From: Protula sp. h YS-2021
Taxonomy: Eukaryota > Annelida > Polychaeta > Sabellida > Serpulidae
Direction: 5' to 3'
DNA length: 64,000 nt
NCBI GenBank assembly: GCA_949752745.1
Contig: OX457024.1
Location: forward strand, 108,058,287-108,122,286
Below, one piece after another: positions 62,101-62,700 of this stretch. The notes beneath the pieces were generated by a model. It did no database searches and had not been told where the DNA came from. It was given only the letters and a program-made list of their open reading frames with translations. Every line of letters begins with the position of its first letter. The stretch's first letter is position 1. Made by a program: the position numbers and the translations under genes.

Positions 62101-62700
62101 AAAGTCTGGGATATCCTGCCTTCCTTCCCTCTTCACCTCATCTCACCCCCACGCCCCCCCCCCCCCCCCCTCACCTCTTACCACAGCTCCCAGCTGCATG
62201 AAAAATCCGGTATAATAACAATGCAAAATAGCATTTTTAATTTAAGTACTTACATTTTCACGACATTGTCTTAATTGATCATGAATTATACATAAAGTAT
62301 CAACGAGTATTTGAGTATTTGTTATTTTCAGGTGAATGTGTCCATCTCATGGGGTGTTCTCGCTGCCATTTTCATCCTCATCGCGCCCGTGGTGACAGAG
62401 ATTTGGGGCGCCATGCGGCACATGAAAGAACAACGCACGCTGATTGGCGCATTGGAAACGCCCCGCCCACTAACACTCAATGACGTAAACAAGCAAGCCA
62501 GCGCGAAAACACAGCTTGGTGCTTTAAACAATACGGAAAACGTCATAGCTCAGGGACCGCTAGCAAATGATGGACAGGTGTCACAAACTGTCGCCTTTCT
62601 GTCGGTCGACGGCGGAGAGAACGAAAGCGGTGATTGGCCGGGATGCCTCCACCACAACAGCACTGCCGACGAGACCTCAGATGGAGCCGTCTTCCCTTAA
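11019..62700 (+). CDS. DUR3: DUR3-type urea-proton symporter (13 exons)
   Basis: Exons 11019-11204, 16729-16851, 21060-21270, 28195-28404, 28775-28897, 34486-34692, 45786-45943, 46309-46439, 47052-47217, 51564-51768, 60411-60585, 61068-61257 and 62332-62700 total 2,454 nt, 817 codons plus TAA, with every phase matching. DUR3 proteins are plasma-membrane members of the sodium:solute symporter family that import urea, in plants and fungi with protons. Visible family marks: TIVSQWTWAATLLQSS, YTFIGGLGATFYVSYFNT, NFGTVFVDQSYWQS, MAVTSTGSAEVVAVTSI with YDIY, SLGWVYLFMGVLIGSAV, and DIDNPLSPWTELYAR. Many hydrophobic segments are present. A cysteine-rich loop (CVLCG, CECVSMTHCEYC) in exons 8-9 could bind metal. 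The start is the only in-frame ATG before the first membrane helix. The introns are very large and carry three big mobile elements and several arrays; three exon junctions are duplicated. The family call is secure; the substrate is inferred from the family. Confidence 0.93.
11335..11440 (-). mobile_element. tRNA-derived SINE fragment or tRNA-like relic
   Basis: On the minus strand an A-box-like TGGCTCAGTTGGTTGGAGCG is followed by TCGCCTGGTAATCCC and a B-box-like GGTTGGAATCC, in the spacing of a tRNA. The arms are imperfect and a non-tRNA tail follows, so a SINE head is more likely than a working tRNA gene. Confidence 0.6.
11436..11522 (+). repeat. CACCCGTC short tandem repeat
   Basis: Irregular 7-8-bp units of CACCCGT / CACCTGT, directly beside the SINE-like head and perhaps part of its tail. 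Confidence 0.7.
11525..16728. other. DUR3 intron 1, remaining part
   Basis: No exon was recognised. It contains a MITE-like element (13,090-13,470, listed separately), a pyrimidine-rich degenerate repeat at about 15,590-15,790 (GATGCTCCCACTCCCT and relatives), and a short CCTCACGCAAG triplication near 13,720. The rest is AT-rich. Confidence 0.6.
13090..13470 (+). mobile_element. MITE-like inverted repeat
   Basis: TGCAAAAGGACTAAACTTCA at about 13,227-13,250 is mirrored by an inverted copy at about 13,400-13,423. Outer parts (TTACCTGGCAAAGGGAC on the left; GTCCTTTTGCCGGGTTACC on the right) also pair imperfectly. There is no coding capacity. Confidence 0.55.
16729..16851 (+). CDS. DUR3: DUR3 exon 2
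   Basis: The acceptor TGCCACAG ends at 16728 and the donor is GTGGGT at 16852; 41 codons, phase 0. Encodes the conserved TIVSQWTWAATLLQSS motif. The last ~45 nt and the donor are the seed of the downstream array. Confidence 0.92.
16807..17540 (+). repeat. 51-bp array grown from the exon 2 end and donor
   Basis: The exon copy 16,807-16,857 (ACCTGGGCTGCGACGC... to ...AAGGTGGGT) is colinear with thirteen 51-bp units whose GGTAAACAAAGCGGGT segment starts at 16900, 16951, 17002 and so on to 17512. Counted by hand, identity of exon to unit is roughly 65-70 percent, while unit to unit is near-identical. In the units the donor GT has become GC (AAAGCGGGT). The 51-nt length leaves several frames open but non-functional. 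Confidence 0.9.
17541..18570 (+). repeat. Older ~51-71-bp copies of the same exon 2 junction
   Basis: 17,541-18,020 holds diverged single copies, for example TCTCCTTCAGTTCTCAGCTA with GGCGAGCAAGGTGGG. 18,030-18,560 holds seven more regular ~71-bp units with TCCTTCAGTCCTC or TCCTCCTGTCCTCT, then GTAGCAAGCAAACGCGGATA and a GTTGGGTGGGGGTGGGG filler. TCCTTCAGTCCTC is shared exactly with exon 2. Confidence 0.85.
18571..21059. other. DUR3 intron 2, AT-rich remainder
   Basis: No exon was recognised. It contains an (ATA/ATG)n-like stretch near 18,915-18,960 and a degenerate AT-rich repeat (ATATAACACAATACTGCAAT and similar) at about 20,690-20,960. At 20,362-20,380 the bases ATGGAATAAGTAGCCATTT resemble the start of exon 3. 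Confidence 0.55.
21060..21270 (+). CDS. DUR3: DUR3 exon 3
   Basis: The acceptor CGTTTTCAG ends at 21059 and the donor is GTAAGT at 21271, phase 1. Encodes YGISGPFWYAAGATIQI, a helix-loop-helix of the transporter core, and ends in AMLMLG. Confidence 0.92.
21545..21735 (+). repeat. Degenerate repeats resembling the exon 3 donor region
   Basis: CATGGCTATGCTAGGTGAGT at about 21,575 resembles the exon end GCTATGCTTATGCTTG plus GTAAGT. Two further weak copies end in GTTGTTAGATGAA and ATCCTAGGTGAGG. Similarity is low and could be chance. Confidence 0.35.
21736..23599. other. DUR3 intron 3, first part
   Basis: Nothing was recognised beyond AT-rich unique sequence. Confidence 0.5.
23640..24480 (+). 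repeat. ~110-bp satellite, about 7 monomers
   Basis: The landmark CCAGTTCTGACAG recurs near 23,818, 23,929, 24,041, 24,150, 24,258 and 24,368. Each monomer carries ATCGTATGACAACATGTTAT, a GTGATAAGAGAAG segment and TAGCCTCGCACTGATGCC, with visible divergence between copies. Confidence 0.88.
24730..25870 (+). repeat. 28/56-bp minisatellite with higher-order structure
   Basis: The basic unit resembles CTGTAACAGGCTCAGTGAGT then GCTCAG. From 24,780 to 25,170 it forms ~145-bp higher-order blocks. From 25,461 to 25,853 seven near-identical 56-bp units contain CTCAGTCCGTAACAGGCTCA and GCTTCTGTAGCAGGCTCAA. Confidence 0.92.
25871..28194. other. DUR3 intron 3, last part
   Basis: No exon was recognised. 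At 26,930-27,085 there is a diverged duplication of ~75 bp (GGCAAGCAAACTTG and GGGCAAGCAAACATG). Near 26,845-26,880 is a dispersed TTGACCTAATTTCAAGGTCA motif. At 28,035-28,185 are T-rich degenerate repeats (TTGATTGGCTCATTT, TGATTGGTTCATTA, TAACTGGTTTATTT) before the exon 4 acceptor. Confidence 0.55.
28195..28404 (+). CDS. DUR3: DUR3 exon 4
   Basis: The acceptor TTGCTTGCAG ends at 28194 and the donor is GTAAGT at 28405; phase 1 at both ends. Encodes GLNVEHATAIVALIIGIYTF and the conserved GGLGATFYVSYFNT. Base use is GC-rich against the AT-rich intron. Confidence 0.93.
28775..28897 (+). CDS. DUR3: DUR3 exon 5
   Basis: The acceptor GTGACTGAAG ends at 28774 (weak tract) and the donor is GTAAGC at 28898, phase 1. 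Encodes SVKDLYYYLRCARAPNGN and MVSNSGLMFGVINIVG, continuous with NFGTVF of exon 6. Confidence 0.85.
28930..29930. mobile_element. Possible pogo/Tigger-like DNA transposon relic
   Basis: The left CAGTACATTCTCAATAAACC with GGACACC, and on the opposite strand at the right end CAGCAAAACCTC with ATCCGGACACACCC, resemble paired terminal repeats, with TA beside the right end. No transposase was recognised. A similar end-like sequence (CAGTAGAGCTTGG on the minus strand) occurs near 30,572. Speculative. Confidence 0.3.
29931..31429. other. DUR3 intron 5, first part
   Basis: No exon or clear element was recognised; mixed AT-rich sequence. Confidence 0.5.
31435..31650 (+). repeat. 15-16-bp minisatellite
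   Basis: Irregular repeats of CTACCACCAACCTCC and close variants. Confidence 0.85.
31880..34340 (+). repeat. ~155-bp satellite with conserved dyad, interrupted once
   Basis: About 12 diverged monomers; the landmark ATTGGCCAAATGGGG recurs near 31977, 32094, 32410, 32570, 32730, 33460, 33612, 33770, 33917, 34083 and 34228. Monomers contain TTTTGGCGATCCGCCAAAA or a variant (perfect 8-bp arms), then CATTTTAAAA, then TTTTCAAAATGCTTCTTC and a CTCTCTTGAAAAGTTAC end. The array is interrupted at about 32,805-33,360. Confidence 0.9.
32805..33165 (+). repeat. Insertion in the satellite with GGCCATAAGGT repeats
   Basis: Contains several GGCCATAAGGT-like units and two ~150-bp diverged copies (ACAACGTCCCCAAAG and AAAACGTCCTCAAAG, each followed by GCCTTATTAAGCTTTA or GCTTTATTAAGCTTAA). 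An A run lies at about 33,079-33,097. Confidence 0.65.
34486..34692 (+). CDS. DUR3: DUR3 exon 6
   Basis: The acceptor GTTTACAG ends at 34485 and the donor is GTAGGG at 34693, phase 1. Encodes the family-specific NFGTVFVDQSYWQSSVAAKP and a helix FTFATTMGLAYTAL; ends in DEQVNAG. Confidence 0.93.
34693..36696. other. DUR3 intron 6, before the Polinton-like element
   Basis: No exon was recognised. It contains a CATATTCATTAA short repeat (35,098-35,142), two ~50-bp copies with GCGAAGCCCTGAAATAAT (35,320-35,395), G runs near 35,448 and 35,790, a TTGACCTTGACC motif near 36,370, and CAACGTTG-type short repeats at 36,400-36,560. Confidence 0.55.
36703..38402 (+). repeat. Left long terminal inverted repeat
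   Basis: It starts with ~270 bp carrying CCGGAAGTGACGTCA three times, CACGTG, CCAATGAAA and CCCCGCCCAC. A 13-bp array (ACTTTGTAAACAA) follows at ~37,010-37,395, then a CT/CA microsatellite. Three ~150-bp units then contain GATTTGCATGAAAATTTCAC, and the inner edge is a palindromic GTTCAACA segment. A matching inverse copy ends at 45,032 with scattered mismatches. Confidence 0.88.
37010..37395 (+). repeat. 13-bp subterminal array with GTAAACA motif (left)
   Basis: About 25 units of AAACTTTGTAAAC, with TTTGTAAAC variants, interrupted by a TGGTTATTTACATAATTGAA spacer. Each unit includes GTAAACA, the forkhead-factor core. Confidence 0.92.
38407..38976 (-). pseudogene. Zinc-finger gene copy 1, C-terminally truncated
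   Basis: 189 codons identical, as far as compared by eye, to the N-terminal part of the complete copy at 41,887-42,624. It lacks the last ~57 residues and the poly(A) signal because ~520 bp present at 41,530-42,058 are missing here. The new stop comes directly after LEDFN at the deletion joint, where AATTAAAG is shared by both flanks. Confidence 0.8.
39198..39300 (+). repeat. 22-bp repeat with CRE palindromes, copy 1
   Basis: CATGACGTCTTTATGACGTC units, each with TGACGTCA, repeated about three times and then degenerate. The same array is at 42,846-42,948. Confidence 0.92.
39487..40690 (-). repeat. Truncated internal copy of the right inverted repeat
   Basis: Reverse complement of about 37,400-38,400. 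It includes the (TG)n tract at 40,449-40,495 and only the first few 13-bp units (40,610-40,696), then joins abruptly to a forward left-repeat segment at ~40,697. Confidence 0.85.
40697..41520 (+). repeat. Truncated internal copy of the left inverted repeat
   Basis: Repeats 37,568-38,400 in direct orientation (TTTCAACCTTCTGATGGC to the GTTCAACA palindromes). The outer ~0.87 kb of a full left repeat is missing, so 40,690-40,697 is the junction of two element copies. Confidence 0.85.
41465..41720. repeat. GTTCAACAT / GTTGAACAT palindromic array
   Basis: Alternating 9-mers create many copies of the perfect 16-bp palindrome GTTCAACATGTTGAAC. Similar arrays lie at 39,038-39,150, 39,530-39,620, 42,686-42,800 and 43,178-43,262. 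Confidence 0.92.
41841..41846 (-). terminator. Poly(A) signal of zinc-finger gene copy 2
   Basis: TTTATT on the + strand is AATAAA on the minus strand, ~40 nt after the stop codon. A second AATAAA-type site lies near 41,758. Confidence 0.5.
41887..42624 (-). CDS. C2H2 zinc-finger protein of the Polinton-like element
   Basis: 245 codons, complete. Residues 1-25 form a C2H2 finger (YKCNICLKSYNWPQSLKRH then LKNAH). Residues ~66-88 form a second finger-like motif (CTECGALYNSQEALFKHMEH then C). An acidic Ser/Glu/Asp tract follows (SESETDSESESETDS), then a charged helical region, and the C-terminus is very acidic (DEEEEDESSDEESD). Likely a nuclear DNA-binding protein encoded by the element. Upstream are TATATAAG (minus strand, ~55 nt before the ATG) and a CRE array 220-325 nt before it. 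Downstream is an AATAAA. I do not recognise a named family; a link to Polinton accessory zinc-finger proteins is inference. Confidence 0.75.
   Translation of the reverse strand: MYKCNICLKSYNWPQSLKRHLKNAHTSEEEELEIDMENPVKPPITETLDESSMESQSVNMTEKNAHACTECGALYNSQEALFKHMEHCVEGDDDGSSKSESETDSESESETDSVWYDMVQEVYDEYDTKFQEKVSEYEEQGLEDAREIASDDFRPINKRRLKQLFMRLFKYAQRLQQNEHYETILEDFNYLANEKHYEYSKALKAAIRRNDAFFEELLDEEEEDESSDEESDMDASEQSEADEEK
42678..42685 (-). promoter_or_regulatory. TATA-box candidate for the zinc-finger gene
   Basis: TATATAAG on the minus strand, ~55 nt upstream of the ATG at 42,624. The same site is present at ~39,030-39,037 for the truncated copy. Confidence 0.45.
42846..42948 (-). promoter_or_regulatory. 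CRE palindrome array upstream of the zinc-finger gene
   Basis: Repeated TGACGTCA and TGACGTCTTTA units 220-325 nt upstream of the ORF start. TGACGTCA is the full CREB/ATF site. Placement suggests a promoter or enhancer of the element's gene; untested. Confidence 0.5.
43141..45032 (-). repeat. Right long terminal inverted repeat
   Basis: Inverse of the left repeat: GTTCAACA palindromes, the ~150-bp GCATGAAA units, (TG)n at 44,103-44,155, a GTAAACA array (44,268-44,760), then the terminal promoter-like block to CCTACTACT at 45,032. It has more 13-bp units than the left side. Confidence 0.88.
44268..44760 (-). repeat. 13-bp subterminal array with GTAAACA motif (right)
   Basis: GTTTACAAAGTTT units, inverse of the left array, with TGTTTAC in nearly every unit. 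Includes three TTCAATTATG(C/T)AAATAACC spacers. Confidence 0.92.
45380..45810 (+). repeat. Tandem array of 3' splice site plus exon 7 start (54-bp units)
   Basis: Acceptor CTCTCTGCGCAG followed by GACTGGTGCCATCGGTGG occurs with exon-like starts at 45624, 45678, 45732 and (true exon, GACTGGTGCCGTCAGTCG) 45786. The period is exactly 54 nt. Upstream (45,380-45,600) are shorter, older CTATTTGCGCTGCTTGTGTG units, like the polypyrimidine part of the unit. All four acceptors keep CAG. Confidence 0.93.
45786..45943 (+). CDS. DUR3: DUR3 exon 7
   Basis: The acceptor GCGCAG ends at 45785 and the donor is GTAAAT at 45944; enters phase 1 and leaves phase 0. Encodes LVPSVVAQKLMG and the signature MAVTSTGSAEVVAVTSI then YDIYQIYLR. 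Upstream in-frame acceptors could lengthen it by 18, 36 or 54 codons. Confidence 0.92.
45944..46308. other. DUR3 intron 7
   Basis: 365 nt, AT-rich; nothing else was recognised. Confidence 0.6.
46309..46439 (+). CDS. DUR3: DUR3 exon 8, cysteine-rich loop
   Basis: The acceptor ATTGGGATAG ends at 46308 and the donor is GTGAGT at 46440, phase 2. Encodes PFRMVHDANSCVLCGKSRG then KCECVSMTHCEYC, a CxxC/CxC/CxxC pattern that could bind zinc on the cytosolic side. Confidence 0.87.
46393..46677 (+). repeat. Tandem array of exon 8 end plus donor (75-bp units)
   Basis: ACCCACTGTGAATACTGTAC, then CCAAGATGATTG and GTGAGTAAACGG, repeat with donors at 46440 (true), 46515 and 46590. A fourth, altered copy has ATTTGTAAGC (donor at 46665). 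The period is exactly 75 nt. In frame, each extra copy starts TGG TGA, so use of a later donor would end the protein. Confidence 0.95.
46678..47051. other. DUR3 intron 8, remainder
   Basis: A short inverted pair (ATAGCGATAGACCATTGGGC and, opposite, GGGACCGGTGTGCTTTG region at ~46,800-46,835) is weakly suggested; otherwise nothing was recognised. Confidence 0.4.
47052..47217 (+). CDS. DUR3: DUR3 exon 9
   Basis: The acceptor TTTTCCAG ends at 47051 and the donor is GTATGC at 47218. The first base completes the Trp codon of exon 8. Encodes DYKCRMHGQFRAYNDYL and a helix TMAILPLTLVLNMM. Confidence 0.92.
47218..47666. repeat. TTAAGACCAC-type degenerate repeats flanking the LINE
   Basis: CAGTTAAGACCAC and CAGTTAACACCAC units at 47,330-47,400, with more at 47,620-47,666, continue after the LINE at 51,174-51,225 (CAAGACCACTTATG). 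The LINE therefore landed in an existing repeat. Confidence 0.6.
47667..51173 (-). mobile_element. CR1/L2-type LINE, nearly full length
   Basis: Antisense to DUR3, in intron 9. It carries one intact ORF2, a short 3' UTR ending GCGCTATACAAGCGAAACC then (ATG)n at ~47,672-47,691, and ~370 nt 5' of the ORF. ATCTCATC occurs at 47667-47674 and 51166-51173, a candidate target duplication although the left copy merges with the microsatellite. No ORF1 is present. Confidence 0.8.
47742..50792 (-). CDS. LINE ORF2: endonuclease and reverse transcriptase
   Basis: 1,016 codons without interruption. Residues ~75-290 are an APE-type endonuclease (NARSVRNK, TETWLD, AGDLNIHYD, ISDHYIL). Residues ~520-780 are the reverse transcriptase (NYRPVSNLPYLSKLVE, ALLDLSAAFDTVNH, MYADDT at about 730). 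The C-terminal part has the LHWLPVQQRI and SLWNTLPRHI segments common to this LINE group. The usual PQGSVLGP motif reads PQGSWLGP here, a substitution beside a conserved turn that may weaken activity. It copies its own RNA into DNA at a nicked target (target-primed reverse transcription). Confidence 0.92.
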   Translation of the reverse strand: MNIMCFNESAVSSIPNAYVSSKRRGNRGGQRLRRPIKVIEGNRPALSKVHRGAPYVNKRNLISIVDRSGTSLGKALFATVNARSVRNKLDLIKHTIYEEQIDILAVTETWLDTESIYETEEILPNCFTLVHENRSSRGGGVAILCRDTFKPKKISLPPFSTFECCLVELYSAPRSLRVLVIYRPPQYSLTEFYEELASLLEQICLGGSPIIIAGDLNIHYDKDSAQRYIETLSTFNLTQHVDMPTHVKGNVIDHIITRNSDSIGLDGIEVGDLISDHYILMTKLNISKPKPVKKMVTFRKLKDIDVDAFRKDIVSTNLYSNYQSLDLDTLVSSYNTEMKGLLERHAPLISTTKRDKREPWFNEETHAKRTRSRIFERRYRKTRSDEDKAEFRKHCDDYQHSLSKAKTDNLCKTVSQNERDQKALYKTMNKIMHRNQTNPLPEHSSPMQLADDFSDYFRSKVDKIQEQFDEDLNSAFEFDGKANSDDVFLTDFVPVTETEVRKLISESNTTSCELDPIPTVLLKQCTDELLPIITRIVNMSITTSRMPHSFKTAVIRPLIKKSSLPRELKNYRPVSNLPYLSKLVEHAVGNQLIAHITEHNLCENLQSAYKKFHSTETALLKVTDDLFRALDQNHAVFLALLDLSAAFDTVNHSVLLRRLEQTMKVSGSALLWFTSYLDGRTAKVCVDGHYSKEDLLTRSVPQGSWLGPRLYSDYTQPLGVLIRLLPLLFHMYADDTQIKKVFNPKLKENQTSAIHQLENGINQISTWMKNNKLKLNEEKTEFLIISSKRNLSKIDFNCLELSNETVSASSCARNLGFMIDSSLTLEDQVAQVRKSCFYYLNWIRKIRRYLTTGAAKSLVQALVVSKLDYCNSLLINAPVKLINKLQSVLNAAARIIAVVPKYEHITPTLMSLHWLPVQQRIKFKVLLITFKALNNEAPQYISELIETHNPTRALRSADGHLLHIPRTRTGYGDRAFSRAAPSLWNTLPRHIKSAQSVEEFKKLLKTHLFRKAYYIS
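51564..51768 (+). CDS. DUR3: DUR3 exon 10
   Basis: The acceptor TTCCGGTCAG ends at 51563 and the donor is GTTTGT at 51769 (weak), phase 1. Encodes SLGWVYLFMGVLIGSAVVP and helices through SWLVTASTMPGG. Confidence 0.92.
52331..52495 (+). repeat. DIRS left inverted terminal repeat
   Basis: 165 bp (TCTCCACTTTTAATGGG to CATTCCCTTTTT) found as exact reverse complement, compared by eye, at 60,043-60,207. Outer 31 nt (52,300-52,330) are specific to the left end. Confidence 0.93.
52496..53370 (+). promoter_or_regulatory. DIRS 5' untranslated region
   Basis: Non-coding leader rich in short inverted motifs (ACGGTCC, GGACCGT, CCGTTACGG, GGGAACGTTATCGTTCCGGG). A T-rich tract with CATTTCAG lies directly before the gag ATG. 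The promoter is presumably in or next to the left terminal repeat; not shown by the sequence. Confidence 0.5.
53371..54723 (+). CDS. DIRS gag-like ORF, N-terminal part
   Basis: Starts MTEASLHSPP. It has a Cys/His-rich start (CDRCRR, CGECLH), basic RTKNERRRDKRK, and a Gln-rich coiled-coil-like stretch (QSQLQKQLLDLQSQVQKQ at ~residues 230-250). Acidic C-terminal sequence runs to about 54,540, after which gag-like sequence continues in the overlapping next frame. The frame therefore switches by -1 in the overlap 54,513-54,723, either by an indel in this copy or by ribosomal frameshifting. Confidence 0.7.
   Translation: MTEASLHSPPLLPQCIHPPTACNPHSICDRCRRNSGIPLCEPDSQCGECLHRSPEDWKVLLRNRTKNERRRDKRKFLSSASFVTREFIRDTMKKASSVILGQVSTPVHVDTGAESESATPVKRHKKSKSKGRAFSETVAELDIPEGQERDRLREAWASPPRVKPSGSPGGAFKSPSEEQVTLTHKDTGTVLSAVTGQLGIPPREDLSPPPQLQRLPSEFSAFLSMQSQLQKQLLDLQSQVQKQESLLSQRQKPKPSATVSRPPPEIQSVAAISGSPVPHLPLDSNVDIPETVTISEEDSVGVPLSGQVSALLEDDEEIGPMENSPLAAVPSNREKEIYTPVGEPHMSHFSQSQLPEAASDEQESEVEDGEEESEGTSVHSRCHLPLRAVEQVRSPGQGHRLWRDPAAAGRRPIRTPSPPDLAPSVEDAPPRVLLLRLHQKTCRSGMPFKR
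54513..55607 (+). CDS. DIRS gag-like ORF, C-terminal part
   Basis: 364 codons in frame with the recombinase ORF, not with the N-terminal gag part. Includes VPFRDAIQEIARLAEVS, HILNIMSFQDHALKALKSR and a basic Pro/Lys tail (KRPLKRKRPQQ, PVKKPKPSPGS) typical of nucleic-acid-binding gag ends. The first ATG in the overlap may not be a real start. Confidence 0.65.
   Translation: MSFTVTGSGAGAFSRPRASTLERSSGSGQTAHPYSLSTRSCPIGRGRAPSSSASTIAPEDVPFRDAIQEIARLAEVSCGSPNLDKEDPPIRMTSQAAPPQQDSFIALATSEGIAHAVTVRAKEFKKMDAGEGRTLSRFHLSKHCSVRPGPYRSADEKIPLEALEQPVKRTVWMPTVRSDSDIPLVEKDAKTIEASSRHILNIMSFQDHALKALKSRWEELRLSDPVSAKLMECLALATRDVVKLSTFLMTSMVYLRRDAFLQHCWSSVKGLRDLRHAPILEERELFPPAEIERVNQESRSLSQDYALMSRMSRSSFKRPLKRKRPQQSSPAPSKPSAQLQQPPVKKPKPSPGSKTEGPAPQSFR
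55519..57633 (+). CDS. DIRS reverse transcriptase / RNase H
   Basis: 704 codons. RT at residues ~150-340: GFFSRVFLVPKKSGGWRL, TSIDLSDAYLHIPL, LPFGLATAPYVFSKVM, and the catalytic QYLDDW near 272. RNase H at ~435-560: TDASHAGWGIYW, LELRVVWIAL, LDNSTAIAYL and HLAGKLNVLADLASR. The ~100 residues after (DLFANAMTTQLPRYVSPCPD, DEVLYAFPPQAILGQVL, LIAPWTPEAPWF) sit where many DIRS elements have a Dam-like methyltransferase domain; the relation is uncertain. Overlaps gag at its start and the recombinase frame almost throughout. Confidence 0.92.
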   Translation: MRSYNSPLSRNRNPAPAARQRVRLHSRSGSSQPKYRHEIPLSPGDTLANLRDLENLLSLNASLPVGGRLGKFWQQWAEMGASRRVVRWLKRGYSLPFKRDRNGLRCPIPLTAHAPRQLVTSYAKGSEKDRALQEMLLSLSQKQAIEEMPENQMGFFSRVFLVPKKSGGWRLVIDLSPINGFLRVITFQMDTAQVIKGSLREGMWGTSIDLSDAYLHIPLHRSARKFLAFQVGKRRFWFLALPFGLATAPYVFSKVMKVLKTWARLEGMLVFQYLDDWFLANQDRQVTENHTMSLVRKALEVGLVVNLAKSELTPKQSITFLGEFWDLAIAKAFPTPERRQRIADAIKGISPGKKVRLQAMESLLGLLVATEKTVPLGRLHYRPFQSQVRWALHQGRSPAARMQVSQVTLQALQWWCDVLIMSEGMPFQPPTPEIEIQTDASHAGWGIYWNGQVWKGKWPPSLQSYHINWLELRVVWIALIKLTNQLRNKAVLFRLDNSTAIAYLNKQGGTKSRSLSKLAFQILSKAREEQVTVSARHLAGKLNVLADLASRQGQVINTEWCLSPRSFQWVTHQSPWGAPTLDLFANAMTTQLPRYVSPCPDPAAWAVDALNCQWPRDEVLYAFPPQAILGQVLQRVIELKPPFLLLIAPWTPEAPWFALLLHCKVVRSIPIPCHNELLSQPHWHHFHPSPRLLNLHLWCLTSPF
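55734..58691 (+). CDS. DIRS tyrosine recombinase ORF
   Basis: 985 codons open. The recognisable recombinase is residues ~626-985: core-binding part (STAKVYRSQWNKFAAWC, SSIEGYRAAIGSRLK), then the catalytic part with Arg in ASGKRRGEIHAL (~785), HxxR in AHQVRQVANSLR (~921) and the nucleophile Tyr in SFVKYYLKD (~955). The first ~625 residues lie in another frame over RT/RNase H and show no domain; true translation may start near 57,600. The enzyme would insert the circular DNA intermediate. Confidence 0.9.
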   Translation: MAAMGRNGGVSKGSTLVKERLLPTFQTRPERAQVPYSPNRPCAKTTSHLLRQGVRKRPSSPRNATELVSKTGDRGNARKSNGFFQQSFSGSQEIRRVEAGNRPFPHKRFSPSDHLSDGHGPGDKRVITGRDVGYLHRSLRCLPPYSSPSLGKKISSLSSREKTILVSGTSLRSGYGPVRFLQGHESTENMGTARRDVSLSVSGRLVSGESRQAGNRESYNVFSSQGTRGRSSSKPSQVRTNPQTVHYLSRGVLGSGNSKGVPYARTPPENCRCHKRYFPRKEGEITGHGIAPRPVSGNREDSPPGPSPLQAISKPGKMGVASGSFTRSEDASFTGNPTSPTVVVRCSNYVRRNAISAPHPGDRDSDRCVPCGVGNLLEWSGMEGQMATLASVLPHKLAGASGGLDCPNQADQPTQKQGSPFSVRQLHSHSLPQQAGGHQITIPVQTCIPNSFKGQGGTGDRFRPSPGREIKRPSGLSLQTGSSYQHRVVPIPSVLSVGDTPIPMGCPDSGSVCKRDDHPTSPVRVSLPGPSSLGSRRSQLSVATGRGTVCLSPTSNLRASPAESNRVETTVPITHCPMDTGSPMVRPPTPLQGSKVDTDPMPQRVAITTPLASLPPLPSLTEPPPMVSDQSFLKNKGFSKQVREKIVNSHKGSTAKVYRSQWNKFAAWCSTSKLDPFQASPAVVADFLDHLFTEVKLKVSSIEGYRAAIGSRLKASTGYDPGEDTSLSQLVRHFKVSSPPCPSNIAQWDLSIVLQYLQRPDIFSKDVISAKNATLRFTFLLALASGKRRGEIHALDRKVNKDKGTWEKVTLVPRAGFMGKTHIMTQGMGTFDHITLPSLPDDPDSDGLVSLCPVKALQQYLEMSEAYRSDNQKALIISFMPKFNKDLSKQSISNYIKRIILAAYDDAQIDPNPLGESNIKAHQVRQVANSLRAVRNVSLSDILKTGCWVSPNSFVKYYLKDFSQDELSGLYSLGPFVASETTITG
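58690..58806 (+). other. Basic short reading frame after the recombinase
   Basis: A frame ending TAA at 58804 reads ECFCCRNASPKFKNKGKHKS then NFSKGRNGNSNNNNKPRK. It is strongly basic with clustered Cys, and preceded by an acceptor-like TTTCTGTTGTAG. It might be an extra C-terminal exon or tail; could equally be chance. Confidence 0.3.
58807..59862 (+). other. DIRS 3' untranslated region
   Basis: No ORF was recognised. It contains GGTCCCAGACGTACC, GTGACCGTACAC and GGGACCATAACGGCCCC motifs that echo the 5' leader. Confidence 0.6.
59863..59976 (+). repeat. DIRS internal complementary region
   Basis: 59,863-59,910 is the reverse complement of the left outer end (to 52,300). 59,911-59,976 is the reverse complement of the right outer end (60,190-60,263). 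The joint is GTAAAACTATCG. In DIRS replication this region templates restoration of the element ends. Confidence 0.93.
60043..60207 (-). repeat. DIRS right inverted terminal repeat
   Basis: Exact inverse of 52,331-52,495 by eye. The outer 56 nt to 60,263 are right-specific (AACGCGAATTGCGC and onward). Confidence 0.93.
60411..60585 (+). CDS. DUR3: DUR3 exon 11
   Basis: The acceptor TTGGCGTTCAG ends at 60410 and the donor is GTACGG at 60586, phase 2. Encodes the helix MLVGNVCAIVSGGVICIVV and the family motif TRDIDNPLSPWTELYAR. Confidence 0.93.
60625..60815 (+). repeat. 30-bp minisatellite after exon 11
   Basis: Six degrading units of GCACTCGTGCAGGTGCCGGA followed by GTTATACGAAA. It begins 45 nt after the exon 11 donor, and GCAG|GTGCCG is donor-like, but derivation from the exon end (TTTATGCCAG|GTACGG) is not convincing. 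Confidence 0.88.
61068..61257 (+). CDS. DUR3: DUR3 exon 12
   Basis: The acceptor TTTTTTTTCAG ends at 61067 and the donor is GTATGT at 61258. Encodes YANKLDNRPSLDDVIETF and the helix ATALTIILVFLWPACM. Confidence 0.93.
61258..62331. other. DUR3 intron 12
   Basis: No exon was recognised. Two ~110-bp diverged copies with CGATGACCTTGAAC / CGGCGACCTTGACC and CTCGAAAACGGTTAGAGA / CTTGAAAACGATCAGAGA (61,515-61,680). A G run at 61,427-61,438, an A run at 61,726-61,742 and C runs near 62,018 and 62,155. Confidence 0.6.
62332..62700 (+). CDS. DUR3: DUR3 exon 13 (last helix, cytosolic tail, stop)
   Basis: The acceptor TTATTTTCAG ends at 62331. Encodes the helix SWGVLAAIFILIAPVVTEIW and a polar tail ending SDGAVFP, TAA at 62698. 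The tail is less conserved in appearance. Confidence 0.92.
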   Translation: MNVSISWGVLAAIFILIAPVVTEIWGAMRHMKEQRTLIGALETPRPLTLNDVNKQASAKTQLGALNNTENVIAQGPLANDGQVSQTVAFLSVDGGENESGDWPGCLHHNSTADETSDGAVFP

